64,000 nt of DNA from Lederbergia panacisoli (GCF_024626525.1 NZ_JANJGU010000004.1:124001-188000), one strand, 5' to 3'; shown: positions 9,469 through 19,023, numbered from the stretch's first letter. The notes: a model not told the origin generated them from the sequence alone. Numbers and translations: made by a program.

Positions 9469-9927
9469 GTGATTATAGAAAAAGTCGTGACAAATATTAA
9501 CCAACTGAGTAAAGATGAACTGAATGGTCGCCATCAGGAAAAGGTGTTTTTGGAGAGTGCCGATTTAGTCAAACGAATTCAGCGTGTAAAGACCGATCAT
9601 GGTCGGGAGCTTGGTATTCGATTAAAGGAAAACCGCGAATTAAAAGCCGGTGATATTCTTTATATGGACGATCATAATATGATTGTTATCGATGTGTTAG
9701 TGGATGATTTATTAATTATTCGTCCGCGAAACATCCATGAGATGGGGACCGTCGCACACCAGCTAGGGAACCGTCATCTTCCTGCGCAATTTGAAGCTGA
9801 TGAAATGCTCATCCAATATGATTACCTCGTTGAAGAATTATTACGGGATTTGGATGTTCCCTTTAATCGCGAGGAACGAAAGGTGACTCAGGCCTTTCGC
9901 CATATTGGTCATAGTCATGGAGCATAA
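9469..9927 (+). CDS. ureE: Urease accessory protein UreE (nickel metallochaperone)
   Basis: Delivers nickel to the urease activation complex; 152 aa when started at the GTG at 9469. The GTG follows GAGGTGATAAAA and matches the expected N-terminus ([10 protein letters not shown]). The frame is open upstream inside ureC, but a start there would overlap ureC by more than 60 bases without a ribosome site. The UreE core is seen in [31 protein letters not shown]-like [16 protein letters not shown] and YDYLVEELL. The C-terminus ends HIGHSHGA, a short His tail rather than the long His-rich tail of enterobacterial UreE. It overlaps ureF by 11 bases. Confidence 0.93.
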   Translation: MIIEKVVTNINQLSKDELNGRHQEKVFLESADLVKRIQRVKTDHGRELGIRLKENRELKAGDILYMDDHNMIVIDVLVDDLLIIRPRNIHEMGTVAHQLGNRHLPAQFEADEMLIQYDYLVEELLRDLDVPFNREERKVTQAFRHIGHSHGA

Positions 9928-10603
9928 TGTATTATCGTTGTTCCAAATATGTGATTCCAATTTTCCGACTGGGGCATTCAGTCATTCATTTGGTCTTGAA
10001 AGTTATATTCAGGAAGGCAGTGTCCATGATGAAGAGACATTTTCTGAATGGCTGCAAGTATACTTGAATGAACAGCTCGTCTATTCAGATGGACTTGCAG
10101 CAAAACTTGTCTATGAGGCACTTGATGCAAATGATCTTGAAAAGGTTTGGAAGCTAGACCGTCTTTTAACAGTACAAAGTCTTGCCCGCGAAACGAGAGA
10201 GGGCACTCAGCGTATTGGTGATCAAATGTTAAAAATGACTGAAAAACTATACGATGCCCCAGTATTGAGCGTCTACCGGAAGCGCATCAAGGATCATCAA
10301 TCATACGGTCATCCAGCCATTGTTTTTACAATGGTTGGCCATTTTTTACAAGTAAAAATGGAAGAATCTATTTCCTATTATTTATATTCTTCCATCGTCA
10401 ACCTTGTCCAAAACGGGGTGCGTGCCATTCCATTAGGGCAGACGGCAGGACAACGGATTATCCACTCATTTCAAAAAACTTTAACGGGTGCAGTTGAGAA
10501 GATAAATCAACTGGATATGGATGACTTTGGAATTGTCTCGCCGGGGCTTGAACTTGCGCAAATGCGCCATGAGCGTGTAAATATACGGATTTTTATGTCT
10601 TGA
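9917..10603 (+). CDS. ureF: Urease accessory protein UreF
   Basis: Part of the UreDFG activation complex, where it acts as a checkpoint for UreG GTPase. 228 aa from the ATG at 9917 ([28 protein letters not shown]). Family signatures are [17 protein letters not shown] near the N-terminus, [21 protein letters not shown] and [13 protein letters not shown]. An alternative TTG at 9905 exists but adds nothing conserved. No strong ribosome site is visible, and the start lies within the end of ureE, so translation is probably coupled. Alpha-helical, cytosolic. Confidence 0.94.
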   Translation: MEHNVLSLFQICDSNFPTGAFSHSFGLESYIQEGSVHDEETFSEWLQVYLNEQLVYSDGLAAKLVYEALDANDLEKVWKLDRLLTVQSLARETREGTQRIGDQMLKMTEKLYDAPVLSVYRKRIKDHQSYGHPAIVFTMVGHFLQVKMEESISYYLYSSIVNLVQNGVRAIPLGQTAGQRIIHSFQKTLTGAVEKINQLDMDDFGIVSPGLELAQMRHERVNIRIFMS

Positions 10604-10635
10604 GTAAATATTAACTAAAAAAGGAAGTGGCAGAA

Positions 10636-11256
10636 ATGGAACCCATCAAAATTGGCGTAGGTGGACCTGTTGGCGCAGGTAAAACACTGCTTATCGAAAA
10701 GTTAACGAGGTACATGAACGAGGAAATCAGCATGGCTGTCATAACAAATGATATTTATACGAAAGAAGATGCTAAATTTTTAGTGCAAAATGGTGTTTTG
10801 CCTGAAGACCGAATCATTGGTGTAGAAACGGGTGGTTGTCCACATACCGCCATTCGCGAAGATGTATCAATGAATGCCTCGGCGATAGAAGAATTGCAGG
10901 AAAGACATGAGGACGTGGAGCTGATTTTTGTGGAAAGCGGCGGCGATAACCTAGCAGCTACATTTAGTCCAGAATTAGTTGATTTCTCCATTTACATTAT
11001 TGATGTTGCTCAAGGTGAAAAAATTCCTCGTAAAGGTGGACAAGGGATGATCAAATCGGATTTATTCATTATTAATAAAACAGATTTAGCTCCATACGTT
11101 GGTGCAAGCCTGAAAGTAATGGAATCCGATACAAAAACCTTTCGAGGGAACAAACCATTCGTATTTACAAACTTAAAAGATAACACGGGGCTTAATCAAG
11201 TGATTGAATGGATAAGGGAGCATGTATTTTTAAAAGGATTGGCAAAAGATGCCTAA
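10636..11256 (+). CDS. ureG: Urease accessory GTPase UreG
   Basis: SIMIBI-class GTPase that powers nickel insertion into urease; 206 aa from the ATG at 10636. A GTG at 10627 is also in frame, but it lies directly on the AAGGAAG site, whereas 10636 has normal spacing. The motifs are complete: P-loop GGPVGAGKT, switch region [11 protein letters not shown], metal-binding [13 protein letters not shown] (the Cys-Pro-His site), ESGGDNL, and the guanine motif [11 protein letters not shown]. It overlaps ureD by 8 bases. Catalytic and metal residues appear intact. Confidence 0.96.
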   Translation: MEPIKIGVGGPVGAGKTLLIEKLTRYMNEEISMAVITNDIYTKEDAKFLVQNGVLPEDRIIGVETGGCPHTAIREDVSMNASAIEELQERHEDVELIFVESGGDNLAATFSPELVDFSIYIIDVAQGEKIPRKGGQGMIKSDLFIINKTDLAPYVGASLKVMESDTKTFRGNKPFVFTNLKDNTGLNQVIEWIREHVFLKGLAKDA

Positions 11257-12073
11257 TTGGACTGGAATCCTCGAGCTAGACGCGGAGGATCGTCAAGGGA
11301 AAACGGTCACGAAGAATGTCTACTTTCGGGGGGCATTTAAAATCATGCGGCCGGTTTATCACAATCAATCTAATCAACCTTGTTATTATTTACTTAATCC
11401 GGGCGGCGGATATTTGGACGGAGATACTTATCGATTGCGCGTAACGCTTGATGATCACTCAAAGATTACACTAACGACGCAATCGGCTACGAAAGTTTAT
11501 AAAACACCGTTAAAACATGCCTATCAAGAAACTGAAATATATTTAAAAAAAGGTAGTTATATGGAATATTTACCGGATCCATTAATTGCTTACAAAGATG
11601 CCCGATATGTTCAAAAGAATATTATTCACATGGAAAGAGGAGCATCTTTTCTTTATGCGGATATTCTGACGCCGGGCTGGTCGCCGGAGGGACAGCATTT
11701 CAGCTATCATTCGCTAAGGCTTCTAAATGAAATCTATCTTGACGATGAATTGATTGTTTTTGATCATATTCACTTAAAACCGAAGGAATGGCCGATGAAT
11801 GGAATCGGTTTTTTAGAAGGATATACGCATATGGGATCTTTTATCATTGTTGGTGATCAAGCAAGCTCTGGCCTTTTGGAACAATTATATGATGTAATCG
11901 ACCAAGAACCCGGCGATTATAAAGCAGGACTGACAAACCTTTTTACTAAAGGAATCGTCATTCGTGTAATGGCAAACTCGACTCAAATGATTGAACGGAT
12001 TTTTTCAGCCTGTCATCATTTAATTAGTCAAGAATGGCATGGGAAGAAACCAAGTTTTCTTAGAAAGTATTAG
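11249..12073 (+). CDS. ureD: Urease accessory protein UreD
   Basis: Scaffold of the urease activation complex that binds the apo-enzyme and accepts UreF/UreG; 274 aa. Recognised by [63 protein letters not shown] and the C-terminal region with [14 protein letters not shown]. It is last in the operon (order A-B-C-E-F-G-D, as in other Bacillus urease clusters, rather than D-A-B-C of enterobacteria). Start ATG at 11249 lies inside ureG. No clear terminator follows before the next ORF at 12119. Confidence 0.94.
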   Translation: MPNWTGILELDAEDRQGKTVTKNVYFRGAFKIMRPVYHNQSNQPCYYLLNPGGGYLDGDTYRLRVTLDDHSKITLTTQSATKVYKTPLKHAYQETEIYLKKGSYMEYLPDPLIAYKDARYVQKNIIHMERGASFLYADILTPGWSPEGQHFSYHSLRLLNEIYLDDELIVFDHIHLKPKEWPMNGIGFLEGYTHMGSFIIVGDQASSGLLEQLYDVIDQEPGDYKAGLTNLFTKGIVIRVMANSTQMIERIFSACHHLISQEWHGKKPSFLRKY

Positions 12074-12118
12074 CTCGTTTTAGAAAAGTTTCCTAAACAT
12101 AAAGTGGAGGTGTTTGCA

Positions 12119-12565
12119 TTGGTTGATGATTTTAAAGTGGAACCGATTTATGAGGACCGTACATATGAACGTCATCGTTTTAACTTGTCAATTGACGGAA
12201 AAGATTATGAAGGGAATTTTCACGAAGGAAAAATACAATGGCTGCATCCCCACCCAAAACAAGATCTTGAGGATGACCATTTAAAATGGATTGAGGAAGA
12301 GATCTACAGGCTGTTAAGTGAAAATGAAGTTGTAGAAGACTTAGATGGAATCGAAGTAGAACCAATGTTTGAAAATCAAGCCCATGAGGCTCATCTATTT
12401 AAATTAAATATTGAAGGAGAAGAATTTAAAGGCTTGATCCGTAACGGTCATTTAGAGTGGTTCCACCCTAAGCCAAGACGTAAAATAAAGGATGTCCACG
12501 TTGAAAAGGCTGAAAAAAAGGTGCATGAAAAAATAAAGATGGAATTGGAAGATAGGGAGACATAA
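12119..12565 (+). CDS. Small acidic protein with two YheE-like (DUF5342-like) repeats
   Basis: Protein of about 148 aa made of two copies of a 70-residue module. Copy one runs VEPIYEDRTYERHRFNLSI then GNFHEGKIQWLHPHPKQ; copy two runs VEPMFENQAHEAHLFKLNI then GLIRNGHLEWFHPKPRR. Each ends in a charged helix. The module recalls the short YheE-type proteins (about 70 aa) of Bacillus, where only one copy is usual; this assignment is from memory of the family and is moderate. The TTG at 12119 is chosen because GGAGGTG lies six bases before it; a GTG at 12104 is in frame but has no site. It is rich in Glu, Asp, His and Trp. It lies 45 bases after ureD on the same strand, so it could share its transcript. 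Function unknown. Confidence 0.65.
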   Translation: MVDDFKVEPIYEDRTYERHRFNLSIDGKDYEGNFHEGKIQWLHPHPKQDLEDDHLKWIEEEIYRLLSENEVVEDLDGIEVEPMFENQAHEAHLFKLNIEGEEFKGLIRNGHLEWFHPKPRRKIKDVHVEKAEKKVHEKIKMELEDRET

Positions 12566-12596
12566 GCGAAGGATATCACCTGACATACAATCAAAT

Positions 12597-12633
12597 AAAA
12601 AGGCTGCCTATTTTGGATTATAGGCACGCCTTT
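12597..12633. terminator. Bidirectional terminator between the YheE-like gene and uppP
   Basis: AAAAGGCTGCCTA pairs with TAGGCACGCCTTTT with one internal mismatch. T-rich flanks occur on both strands, so it can serve both convergent genes. A second inverted repeat (CTCCAGGCC / GGCGCTGGAG, 12641-12669) follows on the plus strand and ends in CTTTTCTT. Confidence 0.75.
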
Positions 12634-12677
12634 TCAGTCTCCAGGCCTATCCTGAACAGGCGCTGGAGCTTTTCTTG

Positions 12678-13532
12678 TTAAATCACACTAAAATAAACGA
12701 TCCCCAAAACAATAGCTAGTACAATCCGATAAATTGCAAATGGCAATAATTTAATCCGGCTGATTAGGCTTAAGAAAAAGCGGATTGAAATCCAAGCAAA
12801 CACAAATGCACTAACAAAACCAACAATAAAAAATGGAATGACATCGGCAGTCATAAAGTCGAGTTTTTTAACAAGTGACACGGCACTTGCTCCAAACATA
12901 ATCGGTACGGCCATTATGAATGTGAAGTCGGCTGCAGCACGGTGCCTTAGCCCCATAAGAACCCCACCCGAAATAGTTGCACCCGAACGAGAGAAGCCCG
13001 GCCATAAAGCAATACATTGAAACAAGCCAATTAAAAATGCTTGCTTATAGGTAATTTCATCTAATGAAGCACCTTCATAATTTTTAGTTTGTTTTGATTT
13101 CCAGTCAGCTAGAATCATTAGAAAAGAACCAGCTATAAGCGCAAGTAATACCGTTTCAATTCTAAACAAATACGTATCAATGAAATCTTCAAAAGCAAAA
13201 CCGAGTACAATAGCAGGTAAAAGCCCAACAATAACATGTGTCAGTTTTAGTCGTGATTCAGATGGTGACTTTTCCATTGCCCCGCCAACGTTAATTCCTA
13301 CCAAACTCCAAAGACGGGACCAAAAAACAATGACCACTGCCATAATGGAACCAAGCTGAATTACCACTTTAAATGTGTTAGCTACTTCGGGGGAACCAAG
13401 TATTTCCGCTGATTTCAATAGCATATCGTCAACAATGATCATATGTCCTGTCGAAGAAACAGGAGCAAATTCAGTTAGGCCTTCTACTAAACCGAGTATT
13501 AATGCCACGATAATATCCCATACTGTCATCAT
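12678..13532 (-). CDS. uppP: Undecaprenyl-diphosphatase UppP (BacA family)
   Basis: Integral membrane phosphatase that recycles undecaprenyl pyrophosphate to the monophosphate carrier for cell-wall synthesis; it is also linked to bacitracin resistance. 284 aa, about eight membrane segments. The two family motifs are present: EGLTEFAPVSSTGHM near the N-terminus, with catalytic Glu and the PVSSTGH loop, and WPGFSRSGATISGG in the second half, with the catalytic Arg. The start at 13532 has GTGAGG upstream, with a second ATG immediately after. Convergent with the YheE-like gene and divergent from the CorC-like gene. The gap 13533-13745 contains AT-rich sequence and the hairpin listed next. Confidence 0.95.
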   Translation of the reverse strand: MMTVWDIIVALILGLVEGLTEFAPVSSTGHMIIVDDMLLKSAEILGSPEVANTFKVVIQLGSIMAVVIVFWSRLWSLVGINVGGAMEKSPSESRLKLTHVIVGLLPAIVLGFAFEDFIDTYLFRIETVLLALIAGSFLMILADWKSKQTKNYEGASLDEITYKQAFLIGLFQCIALWPGFSRSGATISGGVLMGLRHRAAADFTFIMAVPIMFGASAVSLVKKLDFMTADVIPFFIVGFVSAFVFAWISIRFFLSLISRIKLLPFAIYRIVLAIVLGIVYFSVI

Positions 13533-13710
13533 TCAAACCTCACTTTCACTACATTTCATAAGTTTACAGTTTTTCAGATAAAAAGAAAAGGTCATTCTTC
13601 TTTTAAAAAAATTAACATAAATTTAAAATATACACTTTATAAGTTAAATAGTATAATTTACTTTATATTAGTCTATCTATGCATAGGTTAGGTGGACAAT
13701 TTAAAAATAC

Positions 13711-13745
13711 AGGAGGTGTACACCTTTCATTGAAAGGTGAACCAT
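13711..13745 (+). promoter_or_regulatory. Hairpin covering the ribosome binding site of the CorC/MpfA-like gene
   Basis: The leader has two Shine-Dalgarno-like stretches, AGGAGGTG (13711) and GAAAGGTG (13732). CACCTTTC (13721-13728) is the exact complement of GAAAGGTG (13732-13739) with a three-base loop, so the second site, the one correctly spaced for the start at 13746, can be hidden in an 8-bp stem. The same CACC also completes the 10-bp palindrome GGTGTACACC (13715-13724). This could tune translation; regulation is inferred only from pairing. Confidence 0.5.
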
Positions 13746-15080
13746 TTGGACATAGTCAGTTTAATTTTAATTGGAGTTTTGATTGTTTTAACCGCTTTTT
13801 TCGTAGCTACAGAATTTGCGATTGTTAAGATTAGAAGTTCTCGTATCGATCAGCTTCTTGAGGAAGGAAAGCCAGGGGCAAAAGCAGCAAAGCATGTGAC
13901 GACACATATGGATGAGTATTTATCAGCTTGCCAGCTTGGGATTACGATCACGGCATTAGGGATAGGTTGGTTAGGTGAACCAGCGATCATGAGTATACTA
14001 AAACCTATCTTGGATAAATGGCAAATTGGTGCTTCCGCTTCGAAGATTATTTCAGTGGTAATCTCGTTTTCTGTCATTACCTTTTTACACGTTGTGGTAG
14101 GTGAACTTGCACCTAAGACAGTTGCGATTCAAAAAGCTGAAATGATTACCTTGCTTTTCGCGAGACCTATTACTTGGTTTTATAAAATCATGTTTCCGTT
14201 TATTTGGCTATTGAATGGCTCTGCCCGTTTAATGGTGAAAATGTTTGGTCTCCAGCCAGTAAAGGAACATGAAGAATCCCATACGGAAGAGGAGCTTCGT
14301 ATCATTTTGTCTGACAGCTATAAAAGTGGGGAAATCAATCAGACTGAATTGACTTATGTCAATAATATTTTTAAGTTCGATAATCGTATTGCTAAAGAGA
14401 TTATGGTTCCGCGTACAGAAATGATTTCTTTATCGACTGAAGATGATATTCATGAGTGGATGAAAGTGATTAAAAAGGAAAAGCTCACTCGCTATCCAGT
14501 ATATGAAGGAGATAAGGATAACATCGTTGGAATTATTAACATAAAAGATATTTTAATGGCCCAAATTAAAAATACTGGACCTGAATCTAAAATGAAGATC
14601 ACTCAATTTTTAAAGCCGGTTATTCTCGTTATTGATGCCATTCCAATCCATGATTTATTAGTAAAAATGCAACAGGAACGCACACATATGGCTGTTTTAT
14701 TGGATGAGTACGGCGGAACTAGTGGTCTTGTAACCGTTGAAGATATTATCGAAGAAATTGTTGGTGAGATTCGCGATGAATTCGATACAGATGAAATAGC
14801 GGAAATTACTAAAATTGATGAGGACCACTTTTCATTTAGCGGTAAGGTTCTTGTCCATGAAGTCAATGACTTGCTTGGAACAGAATTATCAGATGAAGAA
14901 GTTGATACACTTGGTGGCTGGGTTTTATCAAAAAACTTTGATATATCTGAAGGGGAATGTATTTACTCAGATGGATTCCAGTTTACTGTAAAAGAATTGG
15001 ATGGACACCAAATTCTGTTTATTGAAGCGAAAAAAGAAGAAGTCGTACAAGAAAGAATTTTTTTAGAAATGGATGCATAG
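13746..15080 (+). CDS. HlyC/CorC family membrane protein (MpfA/YhdP-like, DUF21-CBS-CorC)
   Basis: Membrane protein of about 444 aa. An N-terminal DUF21 domain with three to four membrane segments comes first (FFVATEFAIVKIRSSRIDQLLEEG; GITITALGIGWLGEP). A tandem CBS pair follows (about residues 200-335; KEIMVPRTEMISL, YPVYEGDKDNIVGIINIKDIL, DEYGGTSGLVTVEDIIEEIVGEI), then a CorC/HlyC C-terminal domain (GWVLSK, VKELDGHQILFIE). The family includes B. subtilis MpfA (YhdP), a magnesium efflux protein of similar length. A metal-efflux role is therefore inferred, but several paralogues exist. TTG at 13746 is preferred because GAAAGGTGA is correctly spaced; GTG at 13737 is the alternative. The ribosome site can be sequestered in a hairpin. 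Confidence 0.87.
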   Translation: MDIVSLILIGVLIVLTAFFVATEFAIVKIRSSRIDQLLEEGKPGAKAAKHVTTHMDEYLSACQLGITITALGIGWLGEPAIMSILKPILDKWQIGASASKIISVVISFSVITFLHVVVGELAPKTVAIQKAEMITLLFARPITWFYKIMFPFIWLLNGSARLMVKMFGLQPVKEHEESHTEEELRIILSDSYKSGEINQTELTYVNNIFKFDNRIAKEIMVPRTEMISLSTEDDIHEWMKVIKKEKLTRYPVYEGDKDNIVGIINIKDILMAQIKNTGPESKMKITQFLKPVILVIDAIPIHDLLVKMQQERTHMAVLLDEYGGTSGLVTVEDIIEEIVGEIRDEFDTDEIAEITKIDEDHFSFSGKVLVHEVNDLLGTELSDEEVDTLGGWVLSKNFDISEGECIYSDGFQFTVKELDGHQILFIEAKKEEVVQERIFLEMDA

Positions 15081-15082
15081 AC

Positions 15083-15129
15083 ATGAAAACGCACTAGGTG
15101 GTATATATCCACAAATAGTGCGTTTTCAT
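15083..15129 (+). terminator. Rho-independent terminator after the CorC/MpfA-like gene
   Basis: Perfect 14-base arms: ATGAAAACGCACTA (15083) and TAGTGCGTTTTCAT (15116), with a 19-base loop. Symmetric, so possibly active in both directions. Confidence 0.8.
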
Positions 15130-15213
15130 TCTTCTGAAGTCTTTACTGAGCATATACATCATTTCTTTGGTAGAATAGTAATAAAGATTTCAAAGTAAAA
15201 AGGAGTAGTTTTA

Positions 15214-15672
15214 ATGGATGACCGTCTTTTTAGAACGGCAATGGGGAGATTTGCTACAGGTGTAACCGTCATTACGACCAAAGTTAATGGAATTGTTCAT
15301 GGAATGACTGCAAATGCCTTTGTGTCCGTTTCACTAGATCCAAAGCTTATACTCATTTCAATCGGAGAAAAAGCGCAAATGAATCAATTGCTAAAAGAAT
15401 CCAGCAATTTTGCTATAAGTATATTAAATAATCATCAGGAAGACTTGTCCGCATACTTTGCCGGTCAAATAAAAGAAGAAAGAACGATAGGCTTCGATAT
15501 TTTTAATGGCATGGACGTTATAAAAGATTCATTGGTCAATATGACATGCACGGTTCAAAATTCAGTAATTGCAGGAGATCATACGCTTTATATAGCAGAA
15601 GTAACGGACCTGCGAATCCAAGATGGCGACCCTTTATTGTTTTATGGTGGAGAGTATAAAGAAATAAAATAA
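15214..15672 (+). CDS. Flavin reductase family protein (FMN-binding split barrel)
   Basis: Soluble 152 aa protein of the HpaC/flavin reductase-like family, which reduces FMN or FAD with NAD(P)H, often to feed a monooxygenase. Typical features are the N-terminal FRTAMGRFATGVTVITT, GMTANAFVSVSLDPKLILISI (flavin-binding strand), NFAISILNNHQEDLSAYFAG and the late DHTLYIAEV and PLLFYGGEY. The start has AAAAAGGAG. It is monocistronic, flanked by two terminators, with no monooxygenase gene nearby, so the partner cannot be named. Confidence 0.85.
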   Translation: MDDRLFRTAMGRFATGVTVITTKVNGIVHGMTANAFVSVSLDPKLILISIGEKAQMNQLLKESSNFAISILNNHQEDLSAYFAGQIKEERTIGFDIFNGMDVIKDSLVNMTCTVQNSVIAGDHTLYIAEVTDLRIQDGDPLLFYGGEYKEIK

Positions 15673-15674
15673 GT

Positions 15675-15713
15675 ATTTCCCGGCGGATCCGTAAGGGGCG
15701 ACTGCCGGGAAAT
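15675..15713. terminator. Terminator between the flavin reductase and the BCCT carrier
   Basis: ATTTCCCGGC (15675) pairs with GCCGGGAAAT (15704) and is followed by TTTTATTTTA on the plus strand. The convergent BCCT gene ends just beyond, so it may work both ways. Confidence 0.8.
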
Positions 15714-15739
15714 TTTTATTTTATCATGCTATGGAATGA

Positions 15740-17260
15740 TTAATGCCTTTTTCTTATTTCCTTTGGTCGAATGCCCAAACCTAATTCTTTCTTTTCACGG
15801 GCCAACGATTTATATAGGGAGAACATCATGAGAATCATGATAAAGGAAAAGGGTAATGCTGCAATAATAAGTGCATTCTGTAATGCTTGCAGTCCGCCAC
15901 TGTACAAAAGAATGGCAGCCATTGCAGCCAGTATAAATCCCCAAGTCAATTTCACCCTATTTGGGGGTGTTAAAGAACCATAGGTTGTTTGCATTCCGAG
16001 GACAAAGGTGGCTGAATCCGCGGAAGTGATAAAAAAGATGCCAATCAATATGATTGCAACGATTGAAAGAAGTGATGTGAAAGGCAATTCACTAAATACC
16101 GCAAACAATACTGTTTCTGTCGGAAATTTCGTTAAATCTATATTTCCTATTTGTTGCACGTTTATGGCTGTCGTTCCAAATACAGCAAACCACATAAAAC
16201 TGACGATGGAAGGAAGGAGCAATACGCCAATTAAAAATTCCCGTATGGTTCGTCCTTTAGAGACGCGAGCGATGAAGATTCCTACGAAAGGCGACCAGGA
16301 TATCCACCAAGCCCAATAGAAAATAGTCCAATCATTGATCCATTCACGATTTTCCGGTTTTAAGGGTGCAATTCTAAAACTCATGGAAATAAGATTTTGA
16401 AAGTACCCACCCAGCGTATCTGTAAATAAATTTAAAATAAACAATCCTGGGCCAACGATAAAAACAAGTACGACTAGAAGAGCAGCTAAAAACATATTAG
16501 TATTACTTAAATATTTTATTCCTTTACTCAAACCCGACCATGCAGATGCTATAAATAAGATGGTAACAACGATGATAATGATTACTTGAACGAAAAATGT
16601 ATTGGGAATGCCGAAGAGATAGGCAAGACCGCCGTTAATTTGTGCGGCACCGAACCCTAATGTTGTGGCTACTCCAATCACGGTTGCGGTCACTGCGATA
16701 ATATCAATTAAAACAGCTATTTTTCCTTTAGAATATTTACCTAAAATGGGGCTAAGCGCCGCGCTTATAAGCCCAGGCTCGTCCTTGCGAAAATTGAAAT
16801 AGGCAAGACATAGACCCACAAGAGCATAAATGGCCCATGCGTGAATTCCCCAATGGAAAAAGGTAAATCTCATTGAATCTTTTAAGGCTTGATCCGTTCC
16901 TGGATCTGCCAATGGCGGGGATACAGCAAAGTGAGAAATGGGCTCAGCTGCCCCCCAAAATACAAGGCCAATTCCCATCCCTGCACTGAAAAGCATGGCA
17001 AACCACGATGGTCTAGAATATTCCGGTTTTTCATCCGTTTTCCCTAATCTAATTGCTCCAACTGGACTAAAGATAAGAAATATACAAAATATGACAATGA
17101 CACTAACAAGTATTAAATAATACCATCCGAAACGAGAGGTAATAAAAGCCTCAACGTTAGAGGTGGCGCTTTCAAAATGATTCGGCGCGATAACTCCAAA
17201 TAAGACAGCAATCATAAGTAAAACGACAGAAATCCAAAAAACATTGGAAATTCTTTGCAT
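15740..17260 (-). CDS. BCCT-family glycine betaine transporter (OpuD/BetP-like)
   Basis: Secondary carrier for compatible solutes, 506 aa from the ATG at 17260, with twelve predicted membrane segments. The frame is open upstream to 17287, but GGGAGGAG sits just before 17260. The BCCT signature is clear in [20 protein letters not shown] followed by SKGRTIREF. The substrate/sodium segment reads [15 protein letters not shown]; the glycine-rich GMGIG form is found in sodium-coupled betaine carriers such as BetP and OpuD, whereas proton-coupled choline carriers differ here. The terminal tail is short and basic (KEIRKRH), without a long osmosensing domain. Betaine import under osmotic stress is inferred. 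Monocistronic. Confidence 0.88.
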   Translation of the reverse strand: MQRISNVFWISVVLLMIAVLFGVIAPNHFESATSNVEAFITSRFGWYYLILVSVIVIFCIFLIFSPVGAIRLGKTDEKPEYSRPSWFAMLFSAGMGIGLVFWGAAEPISHFAVSPPLADPGTDQALKDSMRFTFFHWGIHAWAIYALVGLCLAYFNFRKDEPGLISAALSPILGKYSKGKIAVLIDIIAVTATVIGVATTLGFGAAQINGGLAYLFGIPNTFFVQVIIIIVVTILFIASAWSGLSKGIKYLSNTNMFLAALLVVLVFIVGPGLFILNLFTDTLGGYFQNLISMSFRIAPLKPENREWINDWTIFYWAWWISWSPFVGIFIARVSKGRTIREFLIGVLLLPSIVSFMWFAVFGTTAINVQQIGNIDLTKFPTETVLFAVFSELPFTSLLSIVAIILIGIFFITSADSATFVLGMQTTYGSLTPPNRVKLTWGFILAAMAAILLYSGGLQALQNALIIAALPFSFIMILMMFSLYKSLAREKKELGLGIRPKEIRKRH

Positions 17261-17348
17261 GCTGTTCTCCTCCCAAAGTAAGCCCATTGTATTGTTTAAA
17301 TAAAGTATAAGTTTTTTTCAGTCTGGTATTTTATATTTAGGCTTTTGC

Positions 17349-17394
17349 TGTCCAGCGCAAGCAGCCTATGAGCGAGGCGTCTCCGCTTTTTCTT
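17349..17394 (-). repeat. Short, internally deleted copy of the dispersed repeat
   Basis: TGTCCAGC at the left and GTCTCCGCTTTTTCTT at the right match the two ends of the longer element at 32545-32720 (same orientation). Only about 46 bases remain and the middle is missing. Confidence 0.55.
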
Positions 17395-17446
17395 AGTGAT
17401 AGCCTTTATTATATCTTTACTTTTTTAATTAATTCCAAACCTCAAC

Positions 17447-18043
17447 TCAATTTTTCAAAAGCCTATTATAATCATCCTTCGTGTCAATATCTAGAAAAGC
17501 CTTTGCACTAGAAAAAGATAATACTTTTCCTTTCCCTGCATTTGCTTGTAAAAGAGCTTTAGCTCCACTATCTCCTTGAAGCTGTAAGAGAGCGGGATAC
17601 ATTGAAGCCGAAAATAATACCGGCGGCTTAATGATATCATGATTAGATGCTGCGACAAATTGCAGTGATGGATTATTTTCCAAATAAAGGATCATATCCT
17701 CAATTATTTTTATTGATATGTATGGTTGGTCTGCAAGTAACACCATAACGGCATTAAATTCCTCGGCCTGTGCTCTTCGAATGCCGCACTTGATTGATTC
17801 TGATTGACCTAGGTATGCTAAAGGGCACGTAAGGATGGAGACTTTTTCATGGTTCATTAGGGATTCTAGCCAAACCGATTTCTGAGATGAATTTGTAATG
17901 ATATACATTTTTTCCAAGGAAGATTGTAAAGCTGACTCGAGGGCTACCGCTCCAAGGGGAGCATTCCCAAGTGGGAGTGCCAATTTATTCTTTCCCATAC
18001 GGGAACTTTTCCCCGCAGCAAGGTAGATTCCTGCAATTTTCAT
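17447..18043 (-). CDS. pucB: Molybdenum cofactor nucleotidyltransferase, PucB/MocA type
   Basis: NTP-transferase of the MobA/MocA family, 198 aa. It likely makes the cytosine-dinucleotide form of molybdopterin (or a related maturation step) used by xanthine dehydrogenase. The N-terminal LAAGKSSRMGKNKLALPLG is the nucleotide-binding signature, with the metal-binding VLLADQPYI in mid-protein and LDIDTKDDYNRLL at the end. It overlaps the upstream pucA by four bases (ATGA). Together they form a maturation pair divergent from the YIEGIA and xanthine dehydrogenase genes at 19146-23902. In B. subtilis pucA and pucB precede pucCDE, which supports the name. Confidence 0.85.
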   Translation of the reverse strand: MKIAGIYLAAGKSSRMGKNKLALPLGNAPLGAVALESALQSSLEKMYIITNSSQKSVWLESLMNHEKVSILTCPLAYLGQSESIKCGIRRAQAEEFNAVMVLLADQPYISIKIIEDMILYLENNPSLQFVAASNHDIIKPPVLFSASMYPALLQLQGDSGAKALLQANAGKGKVLSFSSAKAFLDIDTKDDYNRLLKN

Positions 18044-19023
18044 ATAACCTTCCTCCGCGAATCAATCAACTCTGCTACGATGCTAATCGCAATTTCTTTT
18101 GGTCCCTCAGCACCTATTTTTAAACCAATAGGTGAATGAAGCCAATGTGGAATTTCTCCACCCACTAATCTTTCTGTTCTTTTTTTCGAGCCTAGTATTC
18201 CAATATAAAAAAGTTGTAATTCTTTTATATGTTGTAATACCTTGCGATCCCGCTGAAAGTCGTGTGTCATGATAATAACCGAATCTAGCTTACTAAATGA
18301 AATATCATTTAATAATTGGTCAGGCTCACCTATAAGGAGTGATGCAGCAAAGGGAAAGAAGTCTTCCGAACAATATGCTTCACGCCAATCTACAATATGA
18401 ACTGAATATCCTGTATCAGCCGCTAAATGGGCGAGTGGACGTACATCCTCACCAGCTCCGATAATATAAAGATTCGGTTTCGGCCAAATAACTTGAAAGA
18501 AAAAAGGCTCGTTTTCTATTGTTTCGAGGCGAGCTTGTTCAGAAAATAGCTTTATATTCTGTAAAATTTTTTTAAACTTTATAGGTATCTCATTAGTATT
18601 AAAAAATAATATTTGATCTAGGTGTTTCAATGATTGGAAATAAAGAATGGGTTCCATTTTATTTAATTGTTCTTTTATTAACATAAGAGATTTACGGAGT
18701 CCATCATTAACATCCCGCAATAATATCGTTACAACCCCATTGCATCCTGCCCCGATGCCCCAGCCTAAATCGTCCTCTGAGCTTAAATCATACTTTAATA
18801 TTTCCGCTCCACCAGTTGAAAAAAGCTGCTCTGCACGATGTTTCAAATCGCTTTCGAGACAACCCCCACTAATCACGCCAATTTTTGAACCATCTTTTTT
18901 TAAAAGCATCCATGCTCCTTCTTTTCGATAAGAGGAACCATCAATATTGATAATTTGAGCCAGTACGGCTGCGTGCTCGCGGTCGTTAAATAAAGAGTCG
19001 AGTATGTCATGTAAATACTCCAT
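18040..19023 (-). CDS. pucA: XdhC/CoxI family maturation factor (PucA)
   Basis: Maturation factor for molybdenum hydroxylases: XdhC-type proteins bind the cofactor and help its sulfuration and insertion into xanthine dehydrogenase. 327 aa. The N-terminal XdhC/CoxI domain shows GSSYRKEGAWMLL and ISGGCLESDLKHRAEQ, then DLGWGIGAGCNG. A C-terminal Rossmann domain shows LYIIGAGEDVRPLAHLAADTGY, IIMTHDFQRDRKVL, YIGILGSKKRTERL and the conserved close LKIGAEGPKEIAISIVAELI. The start ATG has GGAGGGG. First gene of the pucA-pucB pair. A perfect palindrome in the divergent gap is a candidate control site. Confidence 0.87.
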   Translation of the reverse strand: MEYLHDILDSLFNDREHAAVLAQIINIDGSSYRKEGAWMLLKKDGSKIGVISGGCLESDLKHRAEQLFSTGGAEILKYDLSSEDDLGWGIGAGCNGVVTILLRDVNDGLRKSLMLIKEQLNKMEPILYFQSLKHLDQILFFNTNEIPIKFKKILQNIKLFSEQARLETIENEPFFFQVIWPKPNLYIIGAGEDVRPLAHLAADTGYSVHIVDWREAYCSEDFFPFAASLLIGEPDQLLNDISFSKLDSVIIMTHDFQRDRKVLQHIKELQLFYIGILGSKKRTERLVGGEIPHWLHSPIGLKIGAEGPKEIAISIVAELIDSRRKVI

